Part shown: positions 46,057-58,023 of the stretch, piece after piece
Layout: each line of letters starts with the position of its first letter
Position numbering within the stretch: the stretch's first letter is position 1
Assembly: GCF_945859685.1 (NCBI RefSeq)
Contig: NC_079149.1
Span: forward strand, 28,121,118-28,185,117
DNA length: 64,000 nucleotides
Reading direction: 5' to 3'
Source of the DNA: Eupeodes corollae
Taxonomy: Eukaryota > Arthropoda > Insecta > Diptera > Syrphidae
Notes under the pieces: model-generated
What the model saw: the letters and a program-made list of their open reading frames with translations, nothing else
Told to the model about the DNA's origin: nothing
Databases searched by the model: none
Translations under genes and position numbers: made by a program

Positions 46057-48884
46057 AAATTTAATTTTTATTTTACTATCAAAGTATTGGGAGCTCATTA
46101 GTTTCAGGATTCATTCATTAAGAATTTAGTCCCTACGGTGGGACTTGAATCTATTTCATTTTGCTTTGGGACTTAGTATCGAAAAATAATCATCGACGTT
46201 TGTTCATTGTCTTAATTTTTGGCAAGAGTTACCTCATTAGGAGTTTATTCTTTTGGGAGTTGTTTTCTATTCAACTCCTTCAACTAGAGGACCACACGTG
46301 TCACCAGTGAATGAGACTTCTTTGTTAAACTAAAAGTTAACTTCTTTTAGACAATTTGTTGCATGCATCCCATCAATCCTCGTTCAAGTTGATTAAAGTA
46401 ACTTTTCTTAGAGCAAAGTCTTGTCAACCCTCCTAACTATAATCAAATTTTCTGTCACATTAACCCTCGCAACATTCACATTTTAACTTCATTTACTAAA
46501 CAAATACGAACACCTTTGGTCAAGCCTCGTGCATTTATATTATTTTTCATCTTTTAACCTGGAATATAATCAGTTTTGTAACTAGGGTTCCCCTGGGCGT
46601 TTGTGGGATCGGAGTTTTCATAAGGGTAGGTAAATACTTCATCATTCTCCTGCGAACACACATGATATGCATCTCATTCGGTTTTCGTGCTCATTTTATA
46701 TTTTTTTTTTAAATAATTTGTGTGTTTTAATTTAAATTTAAATTTTTTATCTATAGCTAAAGATATATATTATACCTTGGTATATAAGGACATTTGGGAA
46801 TGGACAGCGACTACGACGATGAAAACCAAAGGATATTGTCGCACTTAATTACCTTTGCATATATTATTAGCTATACACTCATATGTAGGTATACCTCTGA
46901 TTTTATATATAATATATTTTAAGCAAGAGCATGTTGTTCAGCTCATAGTTAACGACGTTGTCGTTGTTTTGCTCTGGGGATCCCTTAAGGACTCTGATAT
47001 GGGGAATGTGTTGTTGTGAAATGCATTTTGGTTATGATATGATGTTTTCCACTTTTGCTAGAGGGAATAAAATTTATAGAAACAAATTGGATTCATTTCT
47101 AGGATGCTGATGTTAATGATGATGAAGATGATTATGATCAAAGGTTGATTGGATTGGACTTTACGTGTGTTATATTATGGAATGATTTTGAGGATTTAAT
47201 TTTATAAAACTAAATACTATGATAGTGGTCAGTGTTGCCGAAAGTACAATACATTAGTACCTATTTGTATTAAAACAAATATTTAAAACTACTATCTTGA
47301 AAATAACATAAGTAAATGTAGCAAAACCTAAGAAACTTATTATACCAACTTGAAATTCGACACTTTCAATTACTCATTTTTCAAATATTTTTCAAGTTTT
47401 AATTTTCCCGCTTTCTTTAAAATTTGGTTTTAATTTGTTTAACTATTTATTCAAAGTTTTCTTAGTAATTTCTTTTCGAAATGAAAATTTTGAAATTTTT
47501 CAACGTTTTTCCTTGTCTCTAAATCTTTAGTCTTCAAAGAGCTGCCTCTGAATTTGAATTTTAGTTTAAACGTCAAACAGTACAGGTATGGATAAAAAAG
47601 TGTTTAGTTTTACATGAATTTTAAGGAGAAAAACATTGACCGAAATGAAAAATTACGTTTTTGACACTTTTACCTATTTTTAAATATAAAAAAACTGCAG
47701 TAGTACTGTTAGAATGTCAATTTGTTAAATAACTTTACGGAAATCGTTTTTAAATTAAAGTATTAACAGCATATTTTTAAAAGTTTTTCAAAACAACAAA
47801 GCTGCTTATTGGAAATTAATATGATGTGTTATTTTTTATGTGCATTAGTAAGAAGGTTTTAGAGTGAATGTGATTGTAGATCCTTTTTAATTTAAGAAAA
47901 ATCTTCACATAGGGTGTAAGCAAATCTAGAATTTTCTCTTTAGAAATTAAAAAATTAGTCAACAGCACTGGTCGAGGCAAATAAATTCAAATTATTCCAA
48001 TAAAAATACGAGTAAAAAAATGCAACCCAGATATATTTCAATTATTAATTTAAACATGAATTAAATTAAATTGTTGGTGATAATTTATTATGTTTTTAAA
48101 ATAAAATATAAAATGTTCAACTGGAATTAAAAAAATTCATGAATAATTTAATAATATAATTTTTGCTACGCTGTCGAATAGAAAAATAAATTGTTTTTAA
48201 TTTCGAAAAGCAATATTTTTTGTGACAAAAAGTTTTATTTAAATTTTTGTAGGAGATTTTTTTTCTGGACATCTTTTAGCTTTAAAGCTATCAACTACAA
48301 ACTGTTGCAAGGATTTAGCAACGCATAAAAATGTTAAAATTCAATATGAAAATTGGACAATTTTAGCAGCCACAAATGAGGCACTTTTGGGTCGTTTTAA
48401 AGGAACTTCTTGTTTCTTGAAATGATCCGAATTCACATCAGAAATTCTTTTTAACATCGTTGATAAGCAGCATTTTTGTATTTGGAGTTTTGAAAATCCA
48501 GAAACTGTTACTAAAAAACCACTCTATGTCCATTATCAATGTGTCACTTTTTTTAGCGTGTCAGTTTGAGATTTAAATGTGAACAACATTTATAATAAAT
48601 AAGATGAAACCATCGTAATTTCGCAAGAAGGGTCACTGAAGTTTTGGCCAATGGTTATAATTAATTTATGACCTTAAAGGTGGAATTTGTAGTACCCGTG
48701 GTACATGGTACAACATCTGTTGTAATAATATATATAAGACGTGTGAGGTCACAAGATGGCCTTCAGGCTTTCATTAGATTTGAAGCCCTCAAGATGGTTG
48801 CTATCTTTAAATACTTAAAGATAGCATATAAGCTCGATAATCGCTGTCAACCGAAACCAGGCACTGTCTAATAGAAAAGCGCAC
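46057..48884. other. Intron sequence; possible LTR remnant at left, otherwise nothing recognised
   Basis: The LTR of the gypsy element should begin right of 46056. A candidate extends to about 46310, but no second copy is available for comparison, so I do not delimit it. The remainder is AT-rich with no motif I recognise. Confidence 0.4.
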
Positions 48885-49198
48885 CACGTGCATTCTCAAA
48901 TGACTTTTGCAAGAGCTGTATGGATGAGAAAAATTAGGAAACAGTTCTTCACGTCCTCTGACATGCCCAGCAATAGCTCAAGATATATCTAGAAGACTTC
49001 TTCTATAATGATTTAAATGATCTCAATTCTGTTAACATAACCAGTCTTTAACGTTTCGTAAGGGACTCAAACTGGTTTCATTGAGTTAAGAAGAAAGCCT
49101 AAAGATTCATGTGGTATCACAATGGGCCATTTAACTGACCTATAAATGTGTCCTAATTCATCACGGACAGCCGCTTGAACCTATCCTAAACTAACTAA
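48885..49198 (+). mobile_element. LOA/I-type LINE 3' end fragment
   Basis: It matches the 3' end of the LINE at 43809-44978: ATGACTTTTGCAAGAGCTGT parallels the DFCRSC region at 44683, then GTGGTATCACAATGG, GGACAGCCGCTTG and a CCTATCCTAAACTAAC tail. It is shorter, 5'-truncated and full of stops. Confidence 0.75.
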
Positions 49199-49547
49199 TG
49201 GTTTTTCTGTTAAAACATATTGTAAATGCTTGTTTTAATACACTCCGCTTAAATTGAATAGACACCAAAATTGTTTAGGTTATGTTGTTCATTTCTTCCT
49301 AAAATTGAGCTTTAATTTATCGTTTGATGATACTTACCGTTTGCGTTTGATGTTGAAAAAACAAATCAGAAAGAATAGTTCAAAAAGTACCGCCAATTTT
49401 TTTCTTGCTGTCTTTTTCAAAGCGTACGATATGGAAAAATGCAATTTTTTTTGTGTCAAGTGAATAGACGCACGAGTTTTAAGGTGATTGGCATACTAAA
49501 TCAAAAGTTAAAGTGTTCGTTTTGTTTGATTAAATTTAAAAAAAAAA

Positions 49548-50470
49548 ATGGGTAGATCAAAAGCTTTGAATAGTGTCGAAATAGCTTAAATTGATTTCTT
49601 CAAAGAACAAGGACTGACCGGGAGTGCTATAGCTACCAAAATTGAACGGAGTTTTAAAGTTGTCTATTCTTAACTCAGAAATAAAAGTTCGTACGGGAAA
49701 AACATGAAAGGAGGTTAGAAAACGGCAACAACAGCAGTTGATTGACGATTGATTTTGAGAATTGCTTCTAATTTGTGCGACTCTGCGGAGAAAATCAAGT
49801 AAAAATCTGGTGTTGCAACTGTTTCAACAGTCCGCAGAGTAACAAATAGCGCGGATCGTATAAAAAGGTTAAAACTTCAAAAAAAAAACCACCACTAAAC
49901 GATCAACGAAAACGTAATCGTTTAGAATTATCTAGACTCCATATGAGTTGGAACGGAGTTGAGTGGCGCAACGTAGTTTTTTTGTGGTGAAAAATAGTTC
50001 AACTTTGATGGCACCGATGGTTTCAATATTGTTTTCATGATTTTTAGAGCGTCATCAAAGTAGAGAAGGTTGATTTATGGTATGGAGAGCAGTTACCTAC
50101 TACGGGACTGTTGATCTTGACTTCCGAACGTCAAAAATGATTGCAATTACATACAAAGGAACTTTAGGAAGAAATTTTACCAAAATTTCGGATATTTTTG
50201 GCCCCTATCCACAAGGCGCGAATTGTCAAAAGTTGGAAGCAGAACCAAAATGTTGAATTGCTTCAATGGTCACCATGCTCACCCAACCTGAAACCTGAAC
50301 CTTATTGAAAATGTATGAGGGTGGTTGGTACGAAAAGTGTATCTGGCCGTCAGTTTGGGGACAGAGAATCCCTTATTGCAGCTATTCAATTAGCGTTTAG
50401 TGAAATTTTGCTGGACTATTTAAAGATCATATACGATTCCATGCCAGACCGTATTAATGAAGTAATAAAG
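49548..50470 (+). mobile_element. Tc1-like transposon pseudogene
   Basis: From the ATG at 49548 the plus strand encodes MGRSKALNSVEIA, then stop-riddled DNA-binding sequence with QGLTGSAIATKIERS. A catalytic part follows with GTDGF (about 50005-50020), GGFMVWRAVTYYGTVDLDF in shifted frames (about 50068-50125), and NLNLIENVWGWLVRKVYL-type sequence (about 50290-50345), the usual end of the Tc1 DDE domain. About ten stops and several frameshifts are present. I could not identify inverted ends. It differs from the Tc1-like scrap at 22843. Confidence 0.82.
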
Positions 50471-50539
50471 AATAATAAATACTTAAAATAACCAATACAA
50501 AAAATATTAAAAGAAAAGCTTGTTTCATTTCATTTAAAT

Positions 50540-50745
50540 TAAATTGGGTGGCCTAATATTCCCTTTGAGAACTAGGGCCTGGTGACTGACAACTCCCAAT
50601 CATTCCTGTGTTCCAGTACTGTTGTTGGGATGGAAGGGACCTAAAGTTTTAAGCCAAATCCGAACGGCAAATTTGAGAAAGCACTTTTCATGACAAGAAT
50701 TACTCTTGGAGAGGCAATACCCCTGAAAAAAACTTTAGGTGGTGA
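50540..50745 (-). mobile_element. tRNA-derived SINE, head-truncated copy
   Basis: Body and tail match the copy at 23279: AAATTGGGTGGCC at the left, AATCCGAACGG in the middle and CATGACAAGAATTACTCTTGG. The tRNA head with both boxes is missing, and the sequence breaks down after AGGTGG. More substitutions than in the other copies suggest an older insertion. Confidence 0.83.
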
Positions 50746-50889
50746 TACATTAAAGCTCAAAGTTGGAAAAAAAATTAACAACATACCCTATACAATTTAT
50801 GTGTCTATTCAGTTGAAGCGGAGTGTATATCCTCAAGCATTAAATAATGCTATTGTTATCCCTATGCCAAAAATGAGGCCTTAATCAAT

Positions 50890-51085
50890 CAATATGAACA
50901 AAGTACATCAGGTGTACCGCGAGGGTCGATACTTAGACCACTTATTTTTTTCTCTTTTAAATGACCTTTCATCTGTTTTTAAAAACTGCAATAATCATAG
51001 CTGGGATAGCTCTAATAAACTTCAGCTACATCCGTCAAAAACTCATAGTATGGTATTTTAAAGACCAAAAGTTAACGGCCCTATT
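50890..51085 (+). mobile_element. LINE scrap with RT motif
   Basis: The plus strand has SGVPRGSILRPLIFFSLLND (about 50910-50970) and a decayed SKTHSMVF piece. It belongs with the QGSH-type RT fragments and lies directly before the CR1-like copy. Confidence 0.55.
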
Positions 51086-51089
51086 AAAT

Positions 51090-52790
51090 GATGTTTTAAA
51101 TGTTCAGGTTATTAAATATGTTAGTGAAGTGAAAGTCTATCAAAGAATTGTTGCCCATTATCCTCACACTCAAATCGTCATTCAGGCGATTTCAATGTAC
51201 ACAATTCTTCTTGGCTTCGTTATTCTGGCCAGTCTTCACCGGAAGGAAGGTATGTTGAGATCTTTGCTAAGTTAAATTAAAATAACTCGATTGTTGAAGC
51301 CAATTTGCTTGCAGCACATTTTGTTGTTAATTCGACGCTACTGGATAGTTTCATGAGTCCTCCTGTTCTTGAGAGCGTAAATGATTCTATGGGACGAATC
51401 TTCTTTCGCACTCGTGCAGTCGAAAGAGTACTGAAAGACCTTGACATACACAAATCCGCTGGCCCGGATAGTATCTTCCCAATTGTTCTGGAGAGGTGTT
51501 ATTCAACGCTGGCAAAACCACTGCGTAAGCTTTTCAATCTGTCCTATTCTACAGGTCTCTTCCCGAGTGGATGGAAAACTGCATTTGTCCAGCCTCTCCC
51601 TAAAAAAGGCGAATCCTCCTCTCCCTCAAACTATCGTCCAATTGCACTTACGTCCCTTCTTTGCAAGGTCATGGAAACACTGATTAATTTTCAGCTTTAG
51701 AAATATCTTGAAGAACGGAAGCTTCTTAATGACCGACAGTATGGCTTTCATTCGTCTCATCAAACAGTGGAACAAATCTTTACATCGTTTTGGAGAAAGT
51801 CAGATTATTGCACTTGATATTTCAAAGGGATTTGATAGAGTTTGCCCCCGAGCTGTCTTATCGAAAATGCGTGCTTTTCCTATTGATGAATCTCTTCTTC
51901 GTTGGATTAGAAATTACCTTTTTAACCGTTCAATACAAGTTGTATTGGATGGTTTCAAGTCTGAAATTCATAAAATAAACGCTGGTGTCCCCCAGGGTTC
52001 CGTTTTGTCTCCGACTCTCTTCCTTATATTCATAAACGATCTTTTGTCTGTCACTTCTAGTCCATTAAACTGTTTCGCCGTGTAGAATTTAATGCTTCGA
52101 AAACTCAATGTTGTCTCCTGTCGTTAAAGCGTAACCCACCCCGATGGCGCTATCCATGAGCGGCACTTACATCGAGGAAACTAATCATCTGTCAGTACTT
52201 GGTATGTGTAGCACAGATCACCTTTTATGGAATTATCACATATTCGATATCGCCAAAAATGCTGCCAGGTGCTTAGGATTTCTCCGACGATGCAAATAAA
52301 TATTTACCCCTTCTGATCTGGCTATAATCTACAAAGCTTTTATCCGTCCAAAGCTTGAATATAATTCGCATATCTGGGCAGGTAATCCCAAAACAAGTTT
52401 AAATATTTTGGATAGAATTCAAAAAAGGGCTTTAAAAATGACAGAACTATAATCGAAACATTTACATCGCTAGAACACCGTCGCAATGTTTCATGCCTTT
52501 CGTTGTTTTATAGATATTTTAACAAACAATGCTCTGTCGAATTAGCCAGTTGCATTCCACCCCTTAAAGAATTCAGCCGTAATACTCGCACTTCTAGGAA
52601 TGCTCATCAGTTTACCCTTGAGCTCAATTTCGGGCGTACTGTCAAGTATAAATATTCTTTCTTAAATCGCACATCGAGAATGTGGAATGCTTTGGCCAAC
52701 TCTGTTTTTCCCTCCCATTTTGATGTTCAGAACTTTAAGACCAATGTGCACCGGTATCTCCTTTTAAATCCTTCCCTATTTTCCTAACGC
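51090..52790 (+). mobile_element. CR1-like LINE, longest RT copy
   Basis: A short endonuclease remnant (about 51150-51220, equivalent to GDFNVHNSSWL, shifted) jumps to the RT. Open blocks follow: FMSPPVLESVNDSMGRIFFR (about 51352), HKSAGPDSIFPIVLERC, PLRKLFNLSYSTGLFPSGWK, NYRPIALTSLLCKVMETLIN (about 51630-51690), IIALDISKGFDRVCPRAVL (about 51803-51858), INAGVPQGSVLSPTLFLIFI (about 51976-52035), then a stop where the catalytic FADD should be. The C-terminal part (52503-52787) stays open for 94 codons with RNTRTSRNAHQFTLELNFGR and HFDVQNFKTNVHRYLL. A short tail ends near 52800. Lesions include a stop at about 51700 and a frameshift near 51760. Confidence 0.9.
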
Positions 52791-52799
52791 TCGTACTGT

Positions 52800-53547
52800 G
52801 TCTAAATATAAACATATAAAGGGTATTAATAACCCCTTGAGTGCTTGTGAATTAAAAAAAAAGTCCAGAAATCCTCAATTTTTCTCACTCTTATAGATCC
52901 CTTTAATTGATTTTGCTGCACCCTACACAAAAGATTGATGGATAACTTTCTTTTTTTGCTGTTGTCAGGACATGAAATCTTCTTCTTTTTTGACCTTTTA
53001 ATATTCGAAAAACTTACTCGCATTTTTTCTTTCATCTAATTTTTAACTTTTTCCTGTCGAAATGTTCCTAATTAATTTATTGTATTATGCAAGCACTATT
53101 TGTCATAAGAATAATTGTTGTAAGTCACGTATTACTGTATCTTAAATTTATGTGTGATTCTTGTTTAGCAAATTTATTTAATATCAATATCATGGATATT
53201 TCTGAAATACAAAATACAGTGAAAAGGCTTCTTTTAAAAAGACTAATTTGTATAATATCTAAATGAAAAAAATGGCTTGTTTTAAATTTTTTGGATTATT
53301 CAGTCATCTTCTTAACCAACATTTCCTAGGACCAAGAATTTTATTAAATGGTTCTTTAAGACAGTGATAATTATTCGCTATAGAAATTATCTATCCAGAG
53401 AAACATTTTTCAAGTTCATTAAATACTCTCCAAATGTTCTATGTAAGGGTATTTTAATGGTAAATTTTTATTCCCAATTACCAATTCATTAAACTTAGGT
53501 AAACGTCAAAAAAAAATTGTCTATGTATATTTCCAACTTTTACTCAC
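52800..53547. other. Intron sequence next to the start exon, nothing recognised
   Basis: AT-rich sequence between the LINE tail and the donor of the start exon. No motif seen. Confidence 0.45.
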
Positions 53548-53612
53548 CTTCAAATTCTGATCCACTTTTTCCTCAATCGGAGTCGCCATTTTTGCATTGA
53601 TCTTCATATTTC
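53548..53612 (-). CDS. Gamma-syntrophin-like gene, start-codon exon
   Basis: On the minus strand an acceptor (TATATGCTTTCAG, complement ending at 53613) opens a 65-bp exon. After 5 nt of 5' UTR comes the ATG (complement at 53605-53607) and 20 codons, MKINAKMATPIEEKVDQNLK, ending at the donor AAG|GTGAGTAA. The exon ends in phase 0, matching the phase 0 start of the exon at 33261-33410, so the reading frame runs on with IRTG. The acceptor just upstream shows that at least one non-coding 5' exon lies further right; I could not find it. The peptide alone is too short to identify. The assignment depends on the match between the two splice sites and on the downstream exon. Confidence 0.68.
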
Positions 53613-55649
53613 CTGAAAGCATATAAAGAACAAAAAAAAATTAATACCTGAAAAAATCATCAATCAAAGTTCAAAATTTGAAACGATAAAAAAAAGGATA
53701 GAAATTCTTTCATTCCGTTTGACGAAACCTTTACATGCAATTAAATATGCAATGTCCAAGTGTGGTTGTTATATCGCCTACCGCCACCATTTTGAACCAG
53801 CACATTTCATCCAATATTCAACTACGTAAATATATTGAACTATATCTGATCAAAAGGAAATTGCAAGCCAATCGAACCAAAAAGTCTTTATATCCTTTGC
53901 CTGATTGCTCTACATTATCCATACATGATTTTTCTGTTTCTGTTTTTATTGTATTATTGCATAAAAACTGCATAATTGCATTGCAATTCTTTCCTTGCTT
54001 GGCAACAATCGGATTGAAATTTAATAACAATTCGTGCGAGGAATCCGTCGGATGAAGAATTCACAAAAAAAAAGGAATAAAAAGCGCAGTATAAAAGGAA
54101 TACTGTAGATACTCGTAGGTATACCTTCCCATCCGGAACTGGAAGAGGGAACAAAATTAAACTTCACTGATCCAAAGATGGAAATTGAAAAGTGCACTCT
54201 TGTATGCGATTCATGATGGTTTTCATGTTGTATCTACGTTATACAAAAATACATCTATCTTCACACACACATTTTGCTAGTAATACACCACATGACGTAT
54301 GCTTTTATTCAATACTTGTCATGTTAAGGGTGATTGAGTGTTGGGGATATTTTGTATATTTTAATACACTCTGGATACAAATATTTACATACATAGGTAT
54401 ACAACACAAATTAATGCGTGATATTCAGTACGTATTTCATCGTTGTCAATGTTGCGGATTTTGTCACAACTAATTGGATTAATTAAGTACTGGGGGCGGG
54501 GATGAAGAAAAAAAAACGGAAACAACAATCGGCCAAGTATAAAGTTACAAATGGATTAATACTTCAAAAAATGAGGTAATTTACGTTAATTAAACGAAAA
54601 TGAGATATTTTATATGGAAGCAGACTGAAATTTCAAACAATTTCCAACCGGAAATGTGAGAAAACTCAAACAGGAAAGTAAATTAGCTTTCAAGATGTTA
54701 TTTTTTTTCCTCTTGTAAATTGTAAAAGGAGATTAAAGGAAGAATGAAAGAATAAAAGAAAAGGTTATGCATTAAAATATAAAAAAAAAACTGAATGAGA
54801 AAAATTCCTTTTTTGACATTTTCCATTACGAATTTCGTAGAATGTGGGTGTAACACTGAAAGTATCCATACTTACATACATCGTCGTTAAAATGTTGTAA
54901 TTTACAACGAGAAAGAAAGAAATTTGATTTTTCCAACATGGCTCTTATGCGATCGATAGGTGGTCCACACAATATTCTTTTCTTTTAAGTTGTAAAATAA
55001 AGTTAACATACCAGCTGTCTAGTAAAACGCCTTCTTTAAAATAAATGTGGAGCAAACGATTAAAATGTGCTAAACAGTAAAAAAAAAAAAAGTACGTATA
55101 CGCCCTAGACGACCGTTTTGTGTTTTCGCTCTTAGAGAGATTTAAGATGGTGCTTGCGTATAAATATTTATGTAAAGGGTGTCCAGCGAGAATGTTTCAA
55201 CTTTTAATTGCGATTATCGAGATACTTGTGGGTTGAGGTAATCAGGAAGGGTATTATTTAAAGCGAAGTATTTGCGGAATTGGAAGTCGCCCTTAGTAAC
55301 TTGTCGGGAGTTGAACCATTGATATTGATTTTATATTGTTTTTTTTATTTATTTCTTTATTTCATTTGAAAATACTTAAAACTATATGAAATTCAATCCA
55401 TAGTTGTATAAAAATACATTAACTTTAAGATTATTTTCAAGAATGAAATAGTTAAGTACAATCTGTTGGCCGAAGACAAGAAGCGAAAGTACTATACTAT
55501 ATAATTACAATTAATTTATCGATGGGGATGTGATAAGAATATAAGAATTGAAATTAAATTAAAAGTCGGAAAAACAAATCTTAAATAAATGAATTTAATA
55601 TGAAGGAAAAAAAATAATTCAAACAAAATAAGAGCAATAATTTTAAAAA
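53613..55649. other. Probable 5' intron, nothing recognised
   Basis: AT-rich. The open frames here (for example 53735-54055) are overlapped on both strands and lack family resemblance. No promoter element can be supported. Confidence 0.4.
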
Positions 55650-57707
55650 TTTAAACTAGAGGAATTATTAAGTTTTCAACAACTTTTTAAATAAAAAAAG
55701 TCAATGTTTAATATTTTTCAAATATACTGATTTAACTCGCTCACTTCTAAGACTAATAGGTAATTTATTAAAAAGGCGAGGGGCAGTAACATTGTAAAAT
55801 AGTGAAAAATTTGCTTTCTTGATTGTGGGTACTTTGACAAGATAAGTGTAATTCACGCGTAAATTAAAGTTTTAGCAGATCTTCGAAGCATTGTAACCGG
55901 AATTTTCAAAAAAAAAACTTTTAAAACCTTGTAAAAATACAAATTCCTTAATGGTAAGAGTTCCAGATTTTTAAAAAACCCAAAGCTAGGAGTAAGACGA
56001 TTAACCTTAAACAGAATGCGAAGTGCATGTTTTTGTTTTATAAGAAAAGGTTCTAATTTATTAAAATGGGTTCCACCTCAACAATATATCCCGTACTGTA
56101 ACTTGGATTTAAAAAGACCGTTGTAAACTAATTTTAAAAACTAACAAACCACAGTATTGGCTGAGTAGAAAAATATGTCTAATAACATTAGTTAAAAAAT
56201 TCTTTACAGATAGTGTATTATCTTTCCAACTAAACCTATAGTCTAAAGTTACACCCAAATACTTAAAACTGTTGACCCGCTCAATTGAAAAACAATCCGT
56301 GGCCCACAGATTATAATTAAAAGTTATAAAATTATGATCAAAAAACATGAATGCATCAAACGGAATCTTTCGCAATTAGGAAAATGATATTTTAAAGGCA
56401 CATCACTACAGATTTTACCCATAATATTATTGATCATGATCTTCGTTTTTTCACTAATGACCAGTTTATGAAGATTAAACCAATTTCGCAACAGTTCTAA
56501 ATCGTGATTAACGTCCGAATAAAGGTTGAAGTAACATTTACTGTTGTACATCAAAGCAGTGTCATCGGCAAATGCTGTTGTTGTGCCCTTCAAAGGTTGC
56601 AAGAAAAGTGAATTAATAAAAATCAAAAACAAATGTGGTCCCAATACAGAGCCTTGTGGTACACCAACGTTAATAAAGTTTTTAGCACTTCAGATATTTT
56701 TAATTTTAACTCTTTGACTACGATTATGCAGATACTATACAAATATTATGGTCAACCATGTCAAAAGCTTTGGTAATGTCTATAAATAGTGTAGCTGGTA
56801 TAACAGATTCATTAAGACTTTTATAAATTTCACTGGATAACTTTAACAAATCGTCATCAGTAGATCTACCACTTCTAAAGCCAAACTGTGAGTCACTGAA
56901 AAAATTCGTCTGTCTAGAAGAGACGGCGTCGTAGACTTTTCGAAAACTTTAGAAAAGACTAAAGGGATAACGACTGCAGTTTTCAAAAAATCAGGAAAGA
57001 TACCTTTTTGTGTGCTTTAATTGAAAATGTGAGTTAAAACATCTGCAACTAGAAAAAATATTCTTTTCAGAATATTACTAGAAATATTATCGCACGACTT
57101 AGAATTTGATTTATCTTTAGACTATTCCTATAATAGTTATCTCTTTGAAAAGGTATATCATTTTTAAGTTCTTCACACACTTTTTCAGTTTAGAGTTGTT
57201 GGTATGTTTTTTAGAGCACTTAAAAAAGTATTTTTTTCTTTTCCAATGTTTGAGATGTTTGTTTTGTTGACGTTTTTTAATGCTCTTGCTGGATAACTCT
57301 GTGTGAAATTGAAGTCTGTTAAGAAAAAACATAAAGGCAGTAGATGGATCATGTGCACCAAAAACAAAATCCCAAAATTTAAAAACTAAGGCCGATTTTA
57401 GTGTACTGTAGTTAATTTAAGTTAATTTATTAGTAATAGGTGGCTTTTCTCTGGACACACTGTGATCAAGCTGAATTGTTGTAAAAAAGTGATCATTTAT
57501 ATTAAGATCAAAGGTAGTCGTTTTATGATCAAGACAAGTACTTGAATCCTGAACTATACGCGTTGGCACATTAAGCAAACTTACCAAACCAAAAGAAGAC
57601 ATAAGTGATAGATATTTATCACTTTCAGATGAGGTGGTGAGAAGGTCAATGTTCAAATCACCGACTACTATCAGATTTTGCACTTTACATATTAGACGAC
57701 TAAATGA
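55650..57707 (-). mobile_element. LINE (CR1/L2-like) with endonuclease and RT, interrupted by a SINE
   Basis: From the right, the minus strand shows LIVVGDLNIDLLTTSSESDK (endonuclease GD.N motif, about 57590-57650) and LDHKTTTFDLNINDHFFTTI (about 57470-57530). A basic linker KRQQNKHLKHWKRKKYFFKC follows (about 57210-57275), then an RT palm with LFIDITKAFDMVDHNI (about 56745-56795), MGPHLFLIFINSLF (about 56600-56645), AFADDTALMYNSKCY with both catalytic D present (about 56530-56575) and SFKYLGVTLDYRFSWKD (about 56215-56270). A C-terminal region follows down to about 55660. Stops and an internal deletion before the palm inactivate it. The upstream endonuclease end is interrupted at 57711 by a SINE. 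Confidence 0.85.
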
Positions 57708-57710
57708 TGG
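57701..57710. repeat. Target-site duplication, left (TAAATGATGG)
   Basis: A perfect 10-bp match to 58014-58023, flanking the SINE. Confidence 0.85.
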
Positions 57711-58013
57711 TACCCGTGGCATGATGGTTAGTGCGTTGGACTGTCATGCTAGAGGTCTTGGGTTCGATCCCTGTCTATACCATCTAAAGTCTTTTCACGG
57801 GTACTGCCTCTTGCGAGGAATTGACAAATTCTCCAAGAGTAACTCTTGTCATGAAGATGTGCTTTCTTAAATTAGCCGTTCGGATTCGGCATATAAACTG
57901 TAGGTCCCCTCCATTCCTGACAACATTACTCGCACACAGGAATGGTTGAGAGTTGTAAGTCACTTGGCCTTGGTTCTCAATGGACTGTCGCGCCACCCAA
58001 TTTATTTATTTAT
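57711..58013 (+). mobile_element. tRNA-derived SINE, complete reference copy
   Basis: It begins TACCCGTGGCATGATGGTTAG, with an A-box-like TGGCATGATGG (57718-57728) and a B-box-like GGTTCGATCC (57761-57770). These are the internal pol III promoter of a tRNA-like head. A body with AATTAGCCGTTCGGATTCGG follows, then the tail GGTTGAGAGTTGTAAGTCAC to GCGCCACCCAATTTATTTAT. Length is 303 bp. It is flanked by a perfect 10-bp duplication. The head does not need to fold as a true tRNA; I did not see a complete acceptor stem, so I do not call it a tRNA gene. Confidence 0.93.
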
Positions 58014-58023
58014 TAAATGATGG
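58014..58023. repeat. Target-site duplication, right (TAAATGATGG)
   Basis: A perfect match to 57701-57710. Confidence 0.85.

Larger units (their letters stand above)
33411..53547 (-). other. Intron of the syntrophin-like gene (20,137 bp)
   Basis: The interval runs from the donor GTGAGTAA (complement ending at 53547) to the acceptor TTTTAG (complement at 33411). Both adjoining exons are phase 0. It is filled with LINE fragments, a hAT MITE, a gypsy element split by another LINE, a Tc1-like relic and a SINE. Elements lie in both orientations. The boundaries are inferred from splice sites and the joined reading frame, not from a transcript. Confidence 0.7.

Noticed and set aside
46130..46150. 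GTCCC...GGGAC hairpin as a primer-binding site
   Set aside because: The tRNA-like text is in the wrong orientation for the minus-strand gypsy element; TGGCGACGAGAGG at 46044-46056 is a better candidate.
48690..48715. Short SINE head (GTAGTACCCGTGG)
   Set aside because: Only about 13 bp match exactly and no body follows; too short to call.
57711..57785. tRNA gene
   Set aside because: A and B boxes are present, but no complete acceptor stem closes the structure and the same head recurs attached to a SINE body, so it is a SINE head.
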